From Stenotrophomonas geniculata ATCC 19374 = JCM 13324 (GTDB lineage Bacteria; Pseudomonadota; Gammaproteobacteria; Xanthomonadales; Xanthomonadaceae), in the NCBI RefSeq assembly GCF_001431625.1, contig NZ_LLXT01000104.1:1-64000 (forward strand): a DNA stretch of 64,000 nt, in the 5' to 3' direction. Position numbers and translations under genes: made by a program. The notes beneath the pieces were generated by a model. It ran no database searches. It worked only from the letters and a program-made list of their open reading frames with translations, and was not told the origin of the DNA. Positions within the stretch are counted from its first letter, which is position 1, and each line of letters opens with the position of its first letter. Positions 1-8,595 of this stretch are shown one piece after another.

Positions 1-11
1 GCCTTTTTCAG

Positions 12-34
12 TTATCTGGCGGAGAGAGGGGGAT
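12..34. other. attL, left direct repeat of the element
   Basis: These 23 bases (beginning TTATCTGGCGGAGAGAGG) are identical to 20751-20773, which covers the last bases of tRNA-Ser. The bases before it (1-11) end in a T-rich stretch that looks like the tail of the original tRNA terminator, so sequence to the left is probably the pre-insertion chromosome. Confidence 0.85.
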
Positions 35-87
35 CGGATCGACCCAAATCTAACCCTTTGACCCTGCAGCAGATCGCAAACCGGACA

Positions 88-108
88 TGTGTCCTGTGTT
101 GTGTCCCG
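88..108. promoter_or_regulatory. Candidate integrase arm-type repeats, left end
   Basis: Two copies of TGTGTCC start at 88 and 100, exactly 12 bp apart. The same pair with the same 12-bp spacing and orientation occurs at 20491 and 20503 near the right end. Paired short direct repeats at both ends of an island are typical of arm-type integrase binding sites; the function is inferred. From about 110 to 341 I see no gene. Confidence 0.4.
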
Positions 109-341
109 TGATTGTAACCGGACTAATCAGATTCCGGCTCGTCGTCATGGCTGGCTAGGGCACGACCGTTCCACGGCGAGGGATTGGTTGTAGGCGATGC
201 ACCTTAGGCATTACTCTCGGGAGGGATAAGAAGCAGCCAAAGGTAAAGCCGAAGGCGCGGATGTGGAGTCTGATCTAGTCGAGCAAAGCTGCGCCTCTGG
301 CGGAGCTGATTCCGTCAAATGCTTTACTTCAAGGAGTTGAT

Positions 342-776
342 ATGGCAGATGAGAAACCGAAAGCGATCGTGTTGGGGGTCCTCGATGAAGATGATAAGCC
401 TGTTGGTGCGATTGCAGTGACCAACGACGATCGCTTGGACGTTGAAGCCGCCTTGGGCGATTTTCAAGATTGTTTGGATGAAATCTCAGGAGCGTTTGAC
501 ATCAGCGACGATTCCGCTGTCGTCACAGATGTCGCCGAAGCGTGGCTCGAGTCTGAATTTGAAGCATTCGAACCAGTGAGTTGCTTCTATGACCCGAGCA
601 CTGGAACGTCGGTTAGAAAGCTTGTGAAGTATGTGGCCGGTCGACTAGACGCTAAGACAGTAGGGCATATCCGCTTTGAAGTCGGCGGCGTCAGCGAAAT
701 GAGGGTTCGATTGGAAGATGTTCTTCCTCTGACCCCTAAATCCGCGCCGGCGACGCGTAGTCCTAAGCCCTTTTAG
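342..776 (+). CDS. Hypothetical acidic protein
   Basis: A 144-residue acidic protein with no family I recognise. The start is supported by an AAGGAG ribosome binding site about 6 bases upstream. The N-terminal 50 residues are rich in Asp and Glu, and the C-terminal tail is a short basic/proline stretch. There is no signal peptide or membrane segment. It is the first gene inside the left end of the element, and its stop overlaps the stop of the convergent gene by 4 bases. Confidence 0.6.
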   Translation: MADEKPKAIVLGVLDEDDKPVGAIAVTNDDRLDVEAALGDFQDCLDEISGAFDISDDSAVVTDVAEAWLESEFEAFEPVSCFYDPSTGTSVRKLVKYVAGRLDAKTVGHIRFEVGGVSEMRVRLEDVLPLTPKSAPATRSPKPF

Positions 777-1027
777 TTGATCTTGCGATTCTTGGCTTCT
801 GGCTCCCCTTTGACCAGTTTCACGGACGGCTTAAGACTGCCGGGAACATTGGCGATGTTTTGATCCTTCCAGCGCGTCCTATACTGCGGTGCTGAGCGAT
901 GATGGTTGGCTTGCCAATGTTGAATGCAGAGTTCTGTGGCAACATCGGCTTCTTCTTTGGCTAGGGCTGCTGGGAGTCTGCTCAGGGCCGCGAGAAATGC
1001 GCTGTTCCAAAAATCTTCAATATTCAT
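773..1027 (-). CDS. Hypothetical protein, 84 aa
   Basis: The open frame extends upstream to 1237 but would then cross a 16-bp perfect terminator hairpin (1131-1170). I therefore place the start at the ATG at 1027, behind a promoter-like TTGACA-16-TAAAAA (1083-1056). The product is soluble and Ala-, Lys- and Arg-containing with a basic C-terminus. No domain is recognised. A start upstream in the longer frame cannot be excluded. Confidence 0.45.
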   Translation of the reverse strand: MNIEDFWNSAFLAALSRLPAALAKEEADVATELCIQHWQANHHRSAPQYRTRWKDQNIANVPGSLKPSVKLVKGEPEAKNRKIN

Positions 1028-1055
1028 ATACGAGATTCTTTTGAAATGTTGTAGG

Positions 1056-1083
1056 TTTTTATCAAAGCGCGAGAAGGTGTCAA
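1056..1083 (-). promoter_or_regulatory. Putative sigma-70-type promoter
   Basis: On the minus strand TTGACA (1083-1078) is followed after 16 bases by TAAAAA (1061-1056). It lies between the upstream terminator hairpin and the ATG at 1027, and supports that shorter start. Confidence 0.4.
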
Positions 1084-1130
1084 GCGGAGATGCGACGCCC
1101 TCGTCCCAGTTGTTCGGAAATAGGGCATAA

Positions 1131-1170
1131 AAAAGCCAAGGTCCCGTCCGAGCGCGGGACCTTGGCTTTT
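1131..1170. terminator. Bidirectional terminator hairpin
   Basis: A perfect 16-bp stem (1131-1146 with 1155-1170) with an 8-base loop. The stem is GC-rich at its base, with four A on the left and four T on the right, so it can act in either direction. It lies just downstream of the lipoprotein/membrane-protein operon on the minus strand. Confidence 0.85.
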
Positions 1171-1252
1171 CAGTTGAAAGAAGGTTGGGATTTGTTGCCG
1201 TCGTCCGGTCGTATGCAGATGGCCGGATATCCGACATCTGCGTTACGCGGTG

Positions 1253-1591
1253 CTACTCAATCAACTTGGCATACATGACGAAGAGGAACATCGGCAACCC
1301 ACTCAGGACAGCGAAGGCCCCGACAGCGCCCATCAGGGTGAGGACGGTCATGACCCACCACTGCCACCAGGCGAAACCCTTGTCCCTAGCCTGGGCCACG
1401 CGGGCCTCTGCCGGGTAGAGCCGAGCCGCCTTCCGGCTTGCGCGTCGGGCCATAAGCGGCCCAACGACGAGTCCGAAAGGTCCAGTGAGAAGCAGAGCTC
1501 CCGAATACCACCAGAAGAACCGGTCTCTGGGAGTCATCAACTTGCGGCGGACAGGGGGAGACTGGTCAAGGAGAGGGGGAGGGACGCTCAT
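1253..1591 (-). CDS. Small membrane protein, two predicted TM segments
   Basis: A 112-residue protein with two hydrophobic helices (roughly residues 25-45 and 77-105) joined by a basic loop containing MARRASRKAARLYPAEAR. The ATG at 1591 overlaps the stop of the upstream lipoprotein gene in an ATGA arrangement, which favours this start over the one six codons upstream. The family is not recognised. It is the last gene of a three-gene envelope operon (secreted protein, lipoprotein, membrane protein) that ends at the strong terminator at 1131-1170. Confidence 0.6.
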   Translation of the reverse strand: MSVPPPLLDQSPPVRRKLMTPRDRFFWWYSGALLLTGPFGLVVGPLMARRASRKAARLYPAEARVAQARDKGFAWWQWWVMTVLTLMGAVGAFAVLSGLPMFLFVMYAKLIE

Positions 1592-1899
1592 TTGGCGTGG
1601 GCCCTCCAAGTCCCATCCTCTTTCACATAGCGCAGGTTCTTGCCGATAGGAACCGGAACCCGGCGGCCGCCAATGTCGATAGCCACCTTGCCGCTGGTGT
1701 CGCAGCGGTATCCGGCCATGTCTTTCGCTTCAACGCATCCGTTGAGCTCGAACTCGGCGACATCGGAGATCTGCCCGGCCCCGCTTTGCTCCAACAGGGT
1801 AACCAGTGCCTTCTGGGCATCAGCGTTGGAAGGAGGGCCACCGCAAGCAGAGAGGGACAGTGCAATGGCTAAGCCGGCCAGGGGAAACCTTGCATTCAT
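1588..1899 (-). CDS. Hypothetical lipoprotein
   Basis: A 103-residue protein with a signal peptide and lipobox (LSAC, Cys about residue 19), predicted to be lipid-anchored in the envelope. The mature part has two further Cys residues (NGCVEAKD and YRCDTSG) that could form a disulfide. An AAGGA ribosome site precedes the ATG. Between it and the upstream gene is a small GC hairpin (about 1926-1944) that could attenuate expression. Function unknown. Confidence 0.65.
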   Translation of the reverse strand: MNARFPLAGLAIALSLSACGGPPSNADAQKALVTLLEQSGAGQISDVAEFELNGCVEAKDMAGYRCDTSGKVAIDIGGRRVPVPIGKNLRYVKEDGTWRAHAK

Positions 1900-1967
1900 G
1901 GGTCAATCCTTGAGGGTGATGATGGGGCGGCGGTAGGCCGCCCTTGACGAGGAGGGAAGGAGACGGC

Positions 1968-2741
1968 TTACCGGTCTCGGTTGCCTTCCGGCTTAAATCC
2001 CGCGATCCACATGCGTCCATCCTTGAACGGGGTCAGGATCCCGGAAGCCCCCGGGTGAAGGTCGCTGGTCTGGATGAAGCCGGAGACCCAGGCGACGCGG
2101 AGGGCCACATCGACGGCTCGGTCAGACACGCCAGGGCGGGACACATTGACGACGAACGGCTGCGTCGGCGGGTTAGGTCCGGTGGACCGGCTGGCCCCAG
2201 TGTTGGGTTTGTTGGACGGCACTCGGACGCCTGCCAAGGTGTCACGGCCCTTCCAGAGTGCGGCAGTGTTGAACTCCGCCGTGTCGCCGAGATCGTCCGT
2301 TACCGTCACCGGTGCATCTGCGCAGGTCCGGAAGGTCTCGGTTGTGGATGCGCTGGCGCTGGTCCAGATCTTCGCCTCGACGGTCCAGCAAGGCAGCGTT
2401 GCGCCCCACTCAACGTAGGTCAAAGCGACCCGGGGCCAGTCGAGCCGTCCCTGCTGTGCGAGCTGATGGTTGTCCGGCTTGAAGAGGTCCTTGATCTTCC
2501 CTGAGCCGTTGACCGGGGCGTAGATCGGCTGGTTGCCATAGGCGTGGCTGGCGGAAGCCCCAGTGGGCCTCACCCCGATCATTTGGCCGCCGGCATCCTT
2601 CAGGCTCTTCCCCAGCTGCCGGAAGAAGCCGGGATTCCCTGACTCCGGGCCGTGCTGGGCGGCCTCTTGGGCGGACGTCCCTTGGGCACTAAGCAACAGC
2701 GCTGCCGCCAGGGCGGTGGCCATCCTTGTGATGTTCTTCAT
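1968..2741 (-). CDS. Secreted protein of unknown function
   Basis: A 257-residue protein with a clear Sec signal peptide (MKNITRMATALAAALLLSAQ, cleavage after an Ala-Gln-like site near residue 25). The ATG at 2741 has an AGGGG ribosome site; the longer upstream frame lacks a signal and is rejected. The mature part has paired Cys residues (LPCWTVEAK and FRTCADAP). No domain is recognised. It is divergent from an XRE-type regulator, with about 110 bp between the start codons, so that regulator may control it. Confidence 0.6.
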   Translation of the reverse strand: MKNITRMATALAAALLLSAQGTSAQEAAQHGPESGNPGFFRQLGKSLKDAGGQMIGVRPTGASASHAYGNQPIYAPVNGSGKIKDLFKPDNHQLAQQGRLDWPRVALTYVEWGATLPCWTVEAKIWTSASASTTETFRTCADAPVTVTDDLGDTAEFNTAALWKGRDTLAGVRVPSNKPNTGASRSTGPNPPTQPFVVNVSRPGVSDRAVDVALRVAWVSGFIQTSDLHPGASGILTPFKDGRMWIAGFKPEGNRDR

Positions 2742-2852
2742 TTGCTGCCCCTGTAGACCGCCAAGCCGGCGGCATTTACGATAATCGCAGATGTGCAAAC
2801 TGGTTCCAACAGTCAGACTTGGAGGGAGTTCAGCTGTGGTGCAAGAAACCCG

Positions 2853-3194
2853 ATGCAGCCCAAGACGCCCTCGACGGTCTATGGCAAGCGCCTGCGCAGT
2901 GCGCGGATGGCCAAGGGCTGGACGCAAGCACAGCTGGCGGAGCGCATTGGGATGGTGGACTCGGTGTCTGGGGCGACCCGGGTGAGCCGATACGAGACGG
3001 GGCAACACGACCCCGACCCGGCGACCTCTCAGGCGTTAGCGAAGGCGCTGGGCTTGCCAGTGGCTTACTTTCACGCTACCTCCGACACCCTGGCTGAAGT
3101 TATTTTGCTCGTGTCGAAGCTGCCAGTCGCCAAGCAGAAAGAGGCGCTTCAGCGGCTCAAAGACATGGTTGGAAAGCCGGAGGCCGGACGTTGA
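2853..3194 (+). CDS. XRE-family transcriptional regulator
   Basis: A 113-residue protein with an N-terminal helix-turn-helix of the Cro/C1 type: GKRLRSARMAKGWTQAQLA, then an RVSRYETG recognition-helix segment, then a linker ending LGLPVAYF. It is probably a dimeric DNA-binding repressor of local promoters. The start at 2853 gives the usual short N-terminus; an upstream ATG at 2793 is in frame but less likely. Its stop overlaps the TTG start of the next gene, so the two are translationally coupled. Confidence 0.75.
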   Translation: MQPKTPSTVYGKRLRSARMAKGWTQAQLAERIGMVDSVSGATRVSRYETGQHDPDPATSQALAKALGLPVAYFHATSDTLAEVILLVSKLPVAKQKEALQRLKDMVGKPEAGR

Positions 3195-3427
3195 AGAAGG
3201 TAATCTGGAAGCTGATGATCTTCTTCGCCTCATGCGGTTCGCTGCTTTCAGGCTTCTTCTGGTTCATGTCCGCCAAGATCCAGCGCGAGCTGATGGAGGC
3301 TCCCGGTGCTCCCGAGCAGTTTTCAAAGACTATGTTGGTCTTGTCAGCTGACATGAACTACTGGGCTGCCCTTGGCGCTTTTTGCACGGGCGCAGCACTG
3401 GTCATGTCCGCATTGTTTGAGGACTAA
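3191..3427 (+). CDS. Small inner-membrane protein
   Basis: A 78-residue protein with two hydrophobic segments (residues about 5-28 and 55-74). The TTG start overlaps the stop codon of the XRE regulator (TTGA), indicating coupled translation. No known family. It lies between the regulator and the interrupted DUF3800 gene in the same direction. Confidence 0.5.
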   Translation: MKKVIWKLMIFFASCGSLLSGFFWFMSAKIQRELMEAPGAPEQFSKTMLVLSADMNYWAALGAFCTGAALVMSALFED

Positions 3428-4217
3428 AACAGTCATCGGACAGCTTCCTATCCGAAACGCGTCCATGGAAGAGCCTGCATGTTTATCTATGTCGATGAAT
3501 CCGGCACGTTCGTTCATGCGCTGAAGAGCGACAGCTGGTGCGTCGTCGCGGGCTATGTCGTCCCCGAGGTTGCCAAGAAGCGCGTAGAGCAGTCGCTAGG
3601 CCTGCTCAAACGGGGCTTGGGGCGCGGATTCCAGGATGAGGTCAAGCTAAAGGACCTGTCGGAAGCGAACCTGAAGCGTTTTCTGGGGGACATTGGCAAG
3701 CTTGAAGGCACGCTCTTCATCTCTGCGATTGACCTAGGCCATCAAGATCCCCAAGTGGTGCTGGCCCATCAGAAGAAGCAGGTTGAGAGTGTCCAAGCCA
3801 ACCGGCCAAACATGCTTTACGAAGAAGGGCGCGCTTCCATCGATGACCTGTCGGGCAGGCTTGAGAGCCTGTCTCCGCAGCTATACATCCAAATGGTGGC
3901 GCAAATAGACCTTTTGGATCAGGTCTTTCGGATGACCACGCTCTACTATTCCCAGCGCATCCCGGCCACGCTGAGCAGCTTCAAGTGGCGCATGGACGAG
4001 AAGAACTCGGCTCGCCCCCTGTTTGAGCAGACGCTCACCCACATGGCACCTGGCCTCATACAGGCCAAATCCTTGCGAGACCCCGGGGTTTTTGTGGAGG
4101 GCTTCGATTACTCCCACTTTGAGAAGCACTTCAGGAGTGCCCCTGAAGACATCCCCGCCTATCTCCAAGAGGCCGCCGGCCACACAATCAAGTCCGCGGT
4201 GAACTTGGGAGCTGTCA

Positions 4218-4225
4218 TGCGGGAT
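4218..4225. repeat. Target-site duplication, left
   Basis: TGCGGGAT, repeated exactly at 5298-5305 on the other side of the IS. An 8-bp duplication is characteristic of the IS1595 family. Confidence 0.9.
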
Positions 4226-5297
4226 CCTGATTAGCCCCGACCCTCAGCCGCGAGTCGCAGGGTTTGCGCCGCCTGCGGCACAGCATGGTGCCACTTGAAG
4301 CCAACGAGGCGGCGCCATGGGCATCAACCGCGTGCAGTTCCAACCCGGCCTTTCGATGAGCGAGTTCATCCACCGCTACGGCACCGAAGCAAAGTGTTAC
4401 CGGGCCTTGTACAAGTGGCGCTGGCCTGAAGGTTTCCGCTGTCCGGCCTGTGCCGGACGCGCGCGTTCGCGCTTCAGGCGCGGCGATGCGATCTACTACC
4501 AGTGCCGCGCTTGCCGGCATCAGACGACCTTGACGGCGGGCACCCTGTTCGAAGGCACCAAACTGCCGCTGCGCACCTGGATGCTGGCGATGCACCTGCT
4601 GACCTCGACCAAGACCAACTTGGCTGCGCTGGAACTGATGCGCCACCTGGGCGTGAACTACAAGACCGCCTGGCGCCTGAAGCACAAGGTCATGCAGGCC
4701 ATGACCGAGCGGGAGGATTCCAGAAAACTCCAGGGTTTCGTGCAGCTTGACGACGCCTATCTGGGCGGCGAGCGCAACGGCGGCAAGCCCGGGCGCGGGT
4801 CGGAGAACAAGCAGGCGTTCGTGATCGCAGTGCAGACGGACGAACACCTCGAACGCCCGACCTTCGCAGTGATCGAGCCGGTCCGCAGCTTCGACAACGC
4901 CTCACTCAACGACTGGATCACGCGCCGCCTGGCACCTGAGTGCGAGGTCTACAGTGACGGCTTGGCTTGCTTCCGCCGGCTCGAAGACGCCGGCCACGCC
5001 CACACAACGCTCGACACCGGCGGCGGCCGCGCCGCCACCGAAGTGGCTGGAGCGCGATGGGTCAACGTCGTCCTGGGCAACCTCAAGCGGGCGATCAGTG
5101 GCACCTACCATGCCGTCAAACAAGCCAAGTATGCGCGGCGCTACCTGGCCGAAGCGGCGTACCGTTTCAACCGCCGGTTCCGCCTGCGCGAGACGCTGCC
5201 GCGACTTGCGACCGCGATGATGCGGTGCAAACCATGTCCGGAGCCGCGTCTGCGGATTGCGAGCAACTTTCATGGCTGAGAGTCGGGGCTAATCAGG
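4226..5297 (+). mobile_element. IS1595-family insertion sequence, 1072 bp
   Basis: The ends are inverted repeats: the left end starts CCTGATTAGCCCCGAC and the right end is its complement, with one mismatch in the first 24 bases. Exact 8-bp direct repeats flank the element. A single transposase gene fills the interior. Both ends and the duplication are well preserved, so the element looks complete. Confidence 0.92.
4317..5279 (+). CDS. IS1595-family transposase
   Basis: A 320-residue DDE-type transposase. An N-terminal zinc ribbon has CPAC (C42, C45) and CRAC (C63, C66). The catalytic domain begins with the LDDAYLGG motif (Asp 145/146), then YSDGLACF supplies the second acidic residue, followed by the GNLKRAISGTYH region. 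This matches the ISXO2-like transposase domain (DDE_Tnp_IS1595). The frame is intact, so it is likely functional. It acts on the terminal inverted repeats of its own element. Confidence 0.93.
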   Translation: MGINRVQFQPGLSMSEFIHRYGTEAKCYRALYKWRWPEGFRCPACAGRARSRFRRGDAIYYQCRACRHQTTLTAGTLFEGTKLPLRTWMLAMHLLTSTKTNLAALELMRHLGVNYKTAWRLKHKVMQAMTEREDSRKLQGFVQLDDAYLGGERNGGKPGRGSENKQAFVIAVQTDEHLERPTFAVIEPVRSFDNASLNDWITRRLAPECEVYSDGLACFRRLEDAGHAHTTLDTGGGRAATEVAGARWVNVVLGNLKRAISGTYHAVKQAKYARRYLAEAAYRFNRRFRLRETLPRLATAMMRCKPCPEPRLRIASNFHG

Positions 5298-5305
5298 TGC
5301 GGGAT
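5298..5305. repeat. Target-site duplication, right
   Basis: TGCGGGAT, identical to 4218-4225, directly after the right inverted repeat of the IS. Confidence 0.9.
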
Positions 5306-5610
5306 TCGAAGTTTGTTCGATCGCATGATGTTCCTGGCGTCCAAGTTGCCGACCTACTGGCGTCTGCATGGCGTAGGGTCCTGAGAGGGGAGTTCGAGGA
5401 CAACGAAGGTATCGCGCGTTTGCTTGGGCGGCTGACGGTTCAGCGACATACGCCGAACCCGTCCATCCACCTCATGACATTGAGCAAAGAGCGGTTGGCG
5501 GAAGGAACGGCGTATCGCGCGGCCCTGAGTGCAAAACGGACTGCTAGGCCGATGCTCTACAAGCAAGTAGCCAACGGCCGCCATCGCTTCAAGGCAAAGC
5601 CTTTAGGCGG

Positions 5611-7131
5611 CTAACTGATGGAAGCCTTGGGGAATCGCGTTCTGAGTCTTCCCATCAGGTCGTCCCACTCCCGTTCAAACATGGAGGATGCTGCTCCCCC
5701 ATTGGTGAGCTTGGCCTCCTTCAAGAACTGAGGGAAGAGGTAGCCTTTGAAGCGTTGAGTCGACTTTTCCGTGAAGATGCGCAATCCATGCTGGCTGATT
5801 GAATCCACCAGCTGCGGAAGCGCCGCGTAGCCTACGACGGCAAAAGGGTAGCGCTCTTGGATGCTGGCTTCCATGCCCCGTTCCTTGAGCTCGCTTTCCA
5901 CAAGGGTCGAAAGCGCGTCCGCGGACTTGTCGCCGAACAAAACCCAGTCCTCCAAGGTGACAACCAAGCAATAAATGGGGCCGTCAGGCACTTGGATGCC
6001 TGCTCGGCCGGACGTTGCATCAAGGATGTTGCGATAGTTCTGGACGACAGCCTTGGCCAAACGCTTCAGCCCTAACTCCAGATCGCCTGGATTAGCCGCG
6101 AGCTTTGCTGGGATGGGGATGCGCATGGTCTTGCATTCCACGAAAACCGTGGCGTTGGTGTCCGTCAGCAGCCAGTCACTCCCGTGGTGCTGCGCTCCAT
6201 TCACTACGTATGGGGCAGGACGCAAAGCGGCTGTTTCGCCTTGGATGAGGCCAAAGCAATCCCCCACCACCTCCTCAAATGCATCGCCGTAGGCTTGGGC
6301 GAAGCCGGGAGCGTTCGCAAGGTCATAAAATAGCCCTGCGAGTAAGCGTTTTCCTAACAACTGTGGTCGCGGGCAGGCCAGGTGATCTGGTGCGTCGGAG
6401 CGGAGCTGGATGAGCGGCTTTACGACAATGGGATTGGGTGTGTAGTCCCAAGAAGAGTCAAACCTTGCGTCCAGCTTGCAGCGGTCGCGCAGTAGCTTAG
6501 GCGTGCCAGTGATTGCTGCCACTCGGGCCGCGACCACCGATGGATTCAGCCCAAGCTTGGCGAGCTGGGGGACCAAAGGCACTTCATAGCTGCTCATGAA
6601 GAGCGCTTGGGTAGCTCCCGCCAGCAGGAAGTAGTCTTCCGATGTCAGCCCCAATGCGTTGAAAACAACGTTTGAAAGGCGTCCTCGCTTGTAAAGCGAC
6701 CAGTAGCGTCCAAAGTAGGTGGGGCCAAAACGATCAAAATGGGGCAGCTGCTGGTGGCCGATTCGGTGCATGGTTGTCCAGATGTCCTGATCACACCGTG
6801 CCTTGAAATCGCTGTAGCTGCGGATGGCGTTGTGCAGCGTGCCGAGGTCTTGCCAGTTCCGAAGTGAACGGCGAGCGCCTTTGGACGCTCCTGCGTGCTG
6901 AAGCACTTCTCTCAGGTAGAGATCCAGGTAGAACTCGAAGACGTAGGCGTTGACCTGGTTCGGCAGCCCTGGCCGAGAGTGCTCATACTCGACGGGGAGT
7001 TGGTGCCCATAACCCACATGCAGGCTATAGGCCCAGATTTGAACCATGGAGTCTCGCAGGCCAAAGCTGGCAGCGATCTTTGCGAGCTGATTGTAGGTCA
7101 CGTTGGGGCCTCTTCCGATGAGGAGGCCCAT
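5611..7131 (-). CDS. Unassigned protein with PD-(D/E)xK nuclease-like motif
   Basis: A protein of about 506 residues. The C-terminal half contains a pattern typical of PD-(D/E)xK nucleases: GSDWLLTDTNATVFVECKT, with Asp near 319 and Glu-Cys-Lys near 332-334. The N-terminal half is helical with no motif I recognise. The start at 7131 has an AGGG site 6 bases upstream; an alternative ATG lies at 7173. It is directly downstream of the second integrase on the same strand and tail-to-tail with the broken DUF3800 gene. A defence or restriction role is inference from the motif and setting. Confidence 0.6.
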   Translation of the reverse strand: MGLLIGRGPNVTYNQLAKIAASFGLRDSMVQIWAYSLHVGYGHQLPVEYEHSRPGLPNQVNAYVFEFYLDLYLREVLQHAGASKGARRSLRNWQDLGTLHNAIRSYSDFKARCDQDIWTTMHRIGHQQLPHFDRFGPTYFGRYWSLYKRGRLSNVVFNALGLTSEDYFLLAGATQALFMSSYEVPLVPQLAKLGLNPSVVAARVAAITGTPKLLRDRCKLDARFDSSWDYTPNPIVVKPLIQLRSDAPDHLACPRPQLLGKRLLAGLFYDLANAPGFAQAYGDAFEEVVGDCFGLIQGETAALRPAPYVVNGAQHHGSDWLLTDTNATVFVECKTMRIPIPAKLAANPGDLELGLKRLAKAVVQNYRNILDATSGRAGIQVPDGPIYCLVVTLEDWVLFGDKSADALSTLVESELKERGMEASIQERYPFAVVGYAALPQLVDSISQHGLRIFTEKSTQRFKGYLFPQFLKEAKLTNGGAASSMFEREWDDLMGRLRTRFPKASIS

Positions 7132-7203
7132 TATCGGCCCTAACGCAGGCCTGACGGATGCCCGTGCCGACATGTCGCCCGGGCCCGCTGCTGCGCAAGG
7201 CTA

Positions 7204-8595
7204 TCAAGGGTAGAACTTGCGAGGGTCAGACAACGCCCCCTTGAACTGCCCCGCCTGGTAGACAGGCAGCACCACATCGGGACGATACTGCTCCAGAACC
7301 GTGATCTGCTTCGTTCGTGCCAATGCTGGCTTCTTGTGGAAATACGCCTCATGCAAGACCGGAACCTTCTTGCTGATGGAGTGGCCGGTAACCAGGGCGA
7401 TGTCCTCATCAGCCACACCCTTGTGGTGCAGCTCCGTGGCAAGGGTGTGCCGGAAGGCGTGGAACCCGACGCCCTTAGGGAAGCCCAGGTCTTTCATGTA
7501 TCGGCTGAACTGATTCAGGACACCTTGGCTGTAACGGGCGTTGGTGTCGCCATTGTCGCGTCGCACGCCGGCAGACAAGTGGGGGAAGAGGCGAGGATGG
7601 CCACAAGCTCGGATGTCCTCTACGAATGCCAGGAACCCAGCGTCGAGTAGCGGTTGGGGAATGGGGATCGTCCGGACGGCTGCTTTGCCTTTTAGGCTTT
7701 GGCGGCTCCGGTTCCTGTCTCTGTGGCTCAGGTCCGCGTCTACCGTCTTCTGGATCTTAATGCACCACACACCAGCCTCTTGGACGATGTCGTTCAACTT
7801 CAGCTGAGCGACTTCATTGATGCGCGCTCCCGTATGAAGTCCGATCATCGGCACCCACCAACGATGAGGGGCTTTCATGGCCCAGGGAATGAATGTGTTG
7901 GGGGCGAAAATGCGACGCAAATCTTCTTCGTCAAACAGGCGCTCTGCCTTGTCGGGGTCGATGACCAGATCCTTCTTCGCCTCTGGGAAAAAGTGCATGG
8001 GAGAGCCCACAATGGCTTTTGCTTTTTCCAGTCGGCCAAAGAAGGTGACCAGGAACCGTCGGTGCTTTTCTACTGTGGCGGGTGCGGGCGGCTGGACGCA
8101 GAGCGCCTTTCCCTGGGCCACGGCCTGCTCATACGTGTAGTTTCGATACTGCGGGTCCGACTGGAGAAGCGGTGGAGCCCAACGCATCAGCTCCCAGAGT
8201 CGGTAGATATGCACGTGGTCGACCCGGGACACCGGGACATCCCCGCAGGCCATCTGGAGCATCTTCAGTGACCGCGCTGTGGCCTCGATCGTGTTGCGTG
8301 TCAGGCCCATGCGCTCCCGGTCAGCCAAGTAGTCGCGGATCTCAATCGACAGCAAACGGGCAGGGGCGGCCACTGGGAGAGGCTCAGGGTGGCGCGTGCC
8401 ATTCTTTCCAAGGTTCGCTCGACGGGTCCGCTCACAGGCGTCGTTGATGATCTCTTGAGCATGGATCGCTGCTTCTCGGCCAGTCACGATCATTTCGCCG
8501 ATGCGGACTCGGCCGATGCGAACGTCTGTCAGCTTGAGCGTGCCGGTTGGGTCGGCCAAGTAGGAGTTGAGGTGTTGCGAGGTGGGGGAGGTCAC
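7204..8595 (-). CDS. Tyrosine recombinase/integrase (internal)
   Basis: A 463-residue site-specific recombinase. The C-terminal catalytic domain shows Arg258 (HTGARINE), His379-x-x-Arg382 (HAFRHT), His405 (TGHS) and the nucleophile Tyr418 (HEAYFHK). The middle part carries a SAM-like core-binding domain (about residues 80-200). It is intact. It is unlike the tRNA-proximal integrase in sequence and lies in the middle of the island, so it may belong to an older or nested element. About 30 bp separate its stop from the downstream nuclease-like gene. Confidence 0.9.
   Translation of the reverse strand: MTSPTSQHLNSYLADPTGTLKLTDVRIGRVRIGEMIVTGREAAIHAQEIINDACERTRRANLGKNGTRHPEPLPVAAPARLLSIEIRDYLADRERMGLTRNTIEATARSLKMLQMACGDVPVSRVDHVHIYRLWELMRWAPPLLQSDPQYRNYTYEQAVAQGKALCVQPPAPATVEKHRRFLVTFFGRLEKAKAIVGSPMHFFPEAKKDLVIDPDKAERLFDEEDLRRIFAPNTFIPWAMKAPHRWWVPMIGLHTGARINEVAQLKLNDIVQEAGVWCIKIQKTVDADLSHRDRNRSRQSLKGKAAVRTIPIPQPLLDAGFLAFVEDIRACGHPRLFPHLSAGVRRDNGDTNARYSQGVLNQFSRYMKDLGFPKGVGFHAFRHTLATELHHKGVADEDIALVTGHSISKKVPVLHEAYFHKKPALARTKQITVLEQYRPDVVLPVYQAGQFKGALSDPRKFYP

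Larger units (their letters stand above)
3479..5614 (+). pseudogene. DUF3800 protein gene, interrupted by IS1595-family element
   Basis: The left part (3479-4225) opens with FIYVDESG, the hallmark DUF3800 motif with its conserved Asp. The right part (5306-5614) contains GVQVADLLASAW, the conserved C-terminal Asp motif. Removing 4226-5297 plus one copy of the 8-bp duplication restores a continuous frame of about 351 residues reading VMRDSKFVRSHD across the junction. DUF3800 proteins have an RNase H-like fold and are frequent in mobile and defence islands. The gene is otherwise intact, so the insertion may be recent. The stop overlaps the convergent neighbour by 4 bases. Confidence 0.85.

Noticed and set aside
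1028-1237. N-terminal extension of the gene ending at 773
   Set aside because: It would be translated through a 16-bp perfect terminator hairpin.
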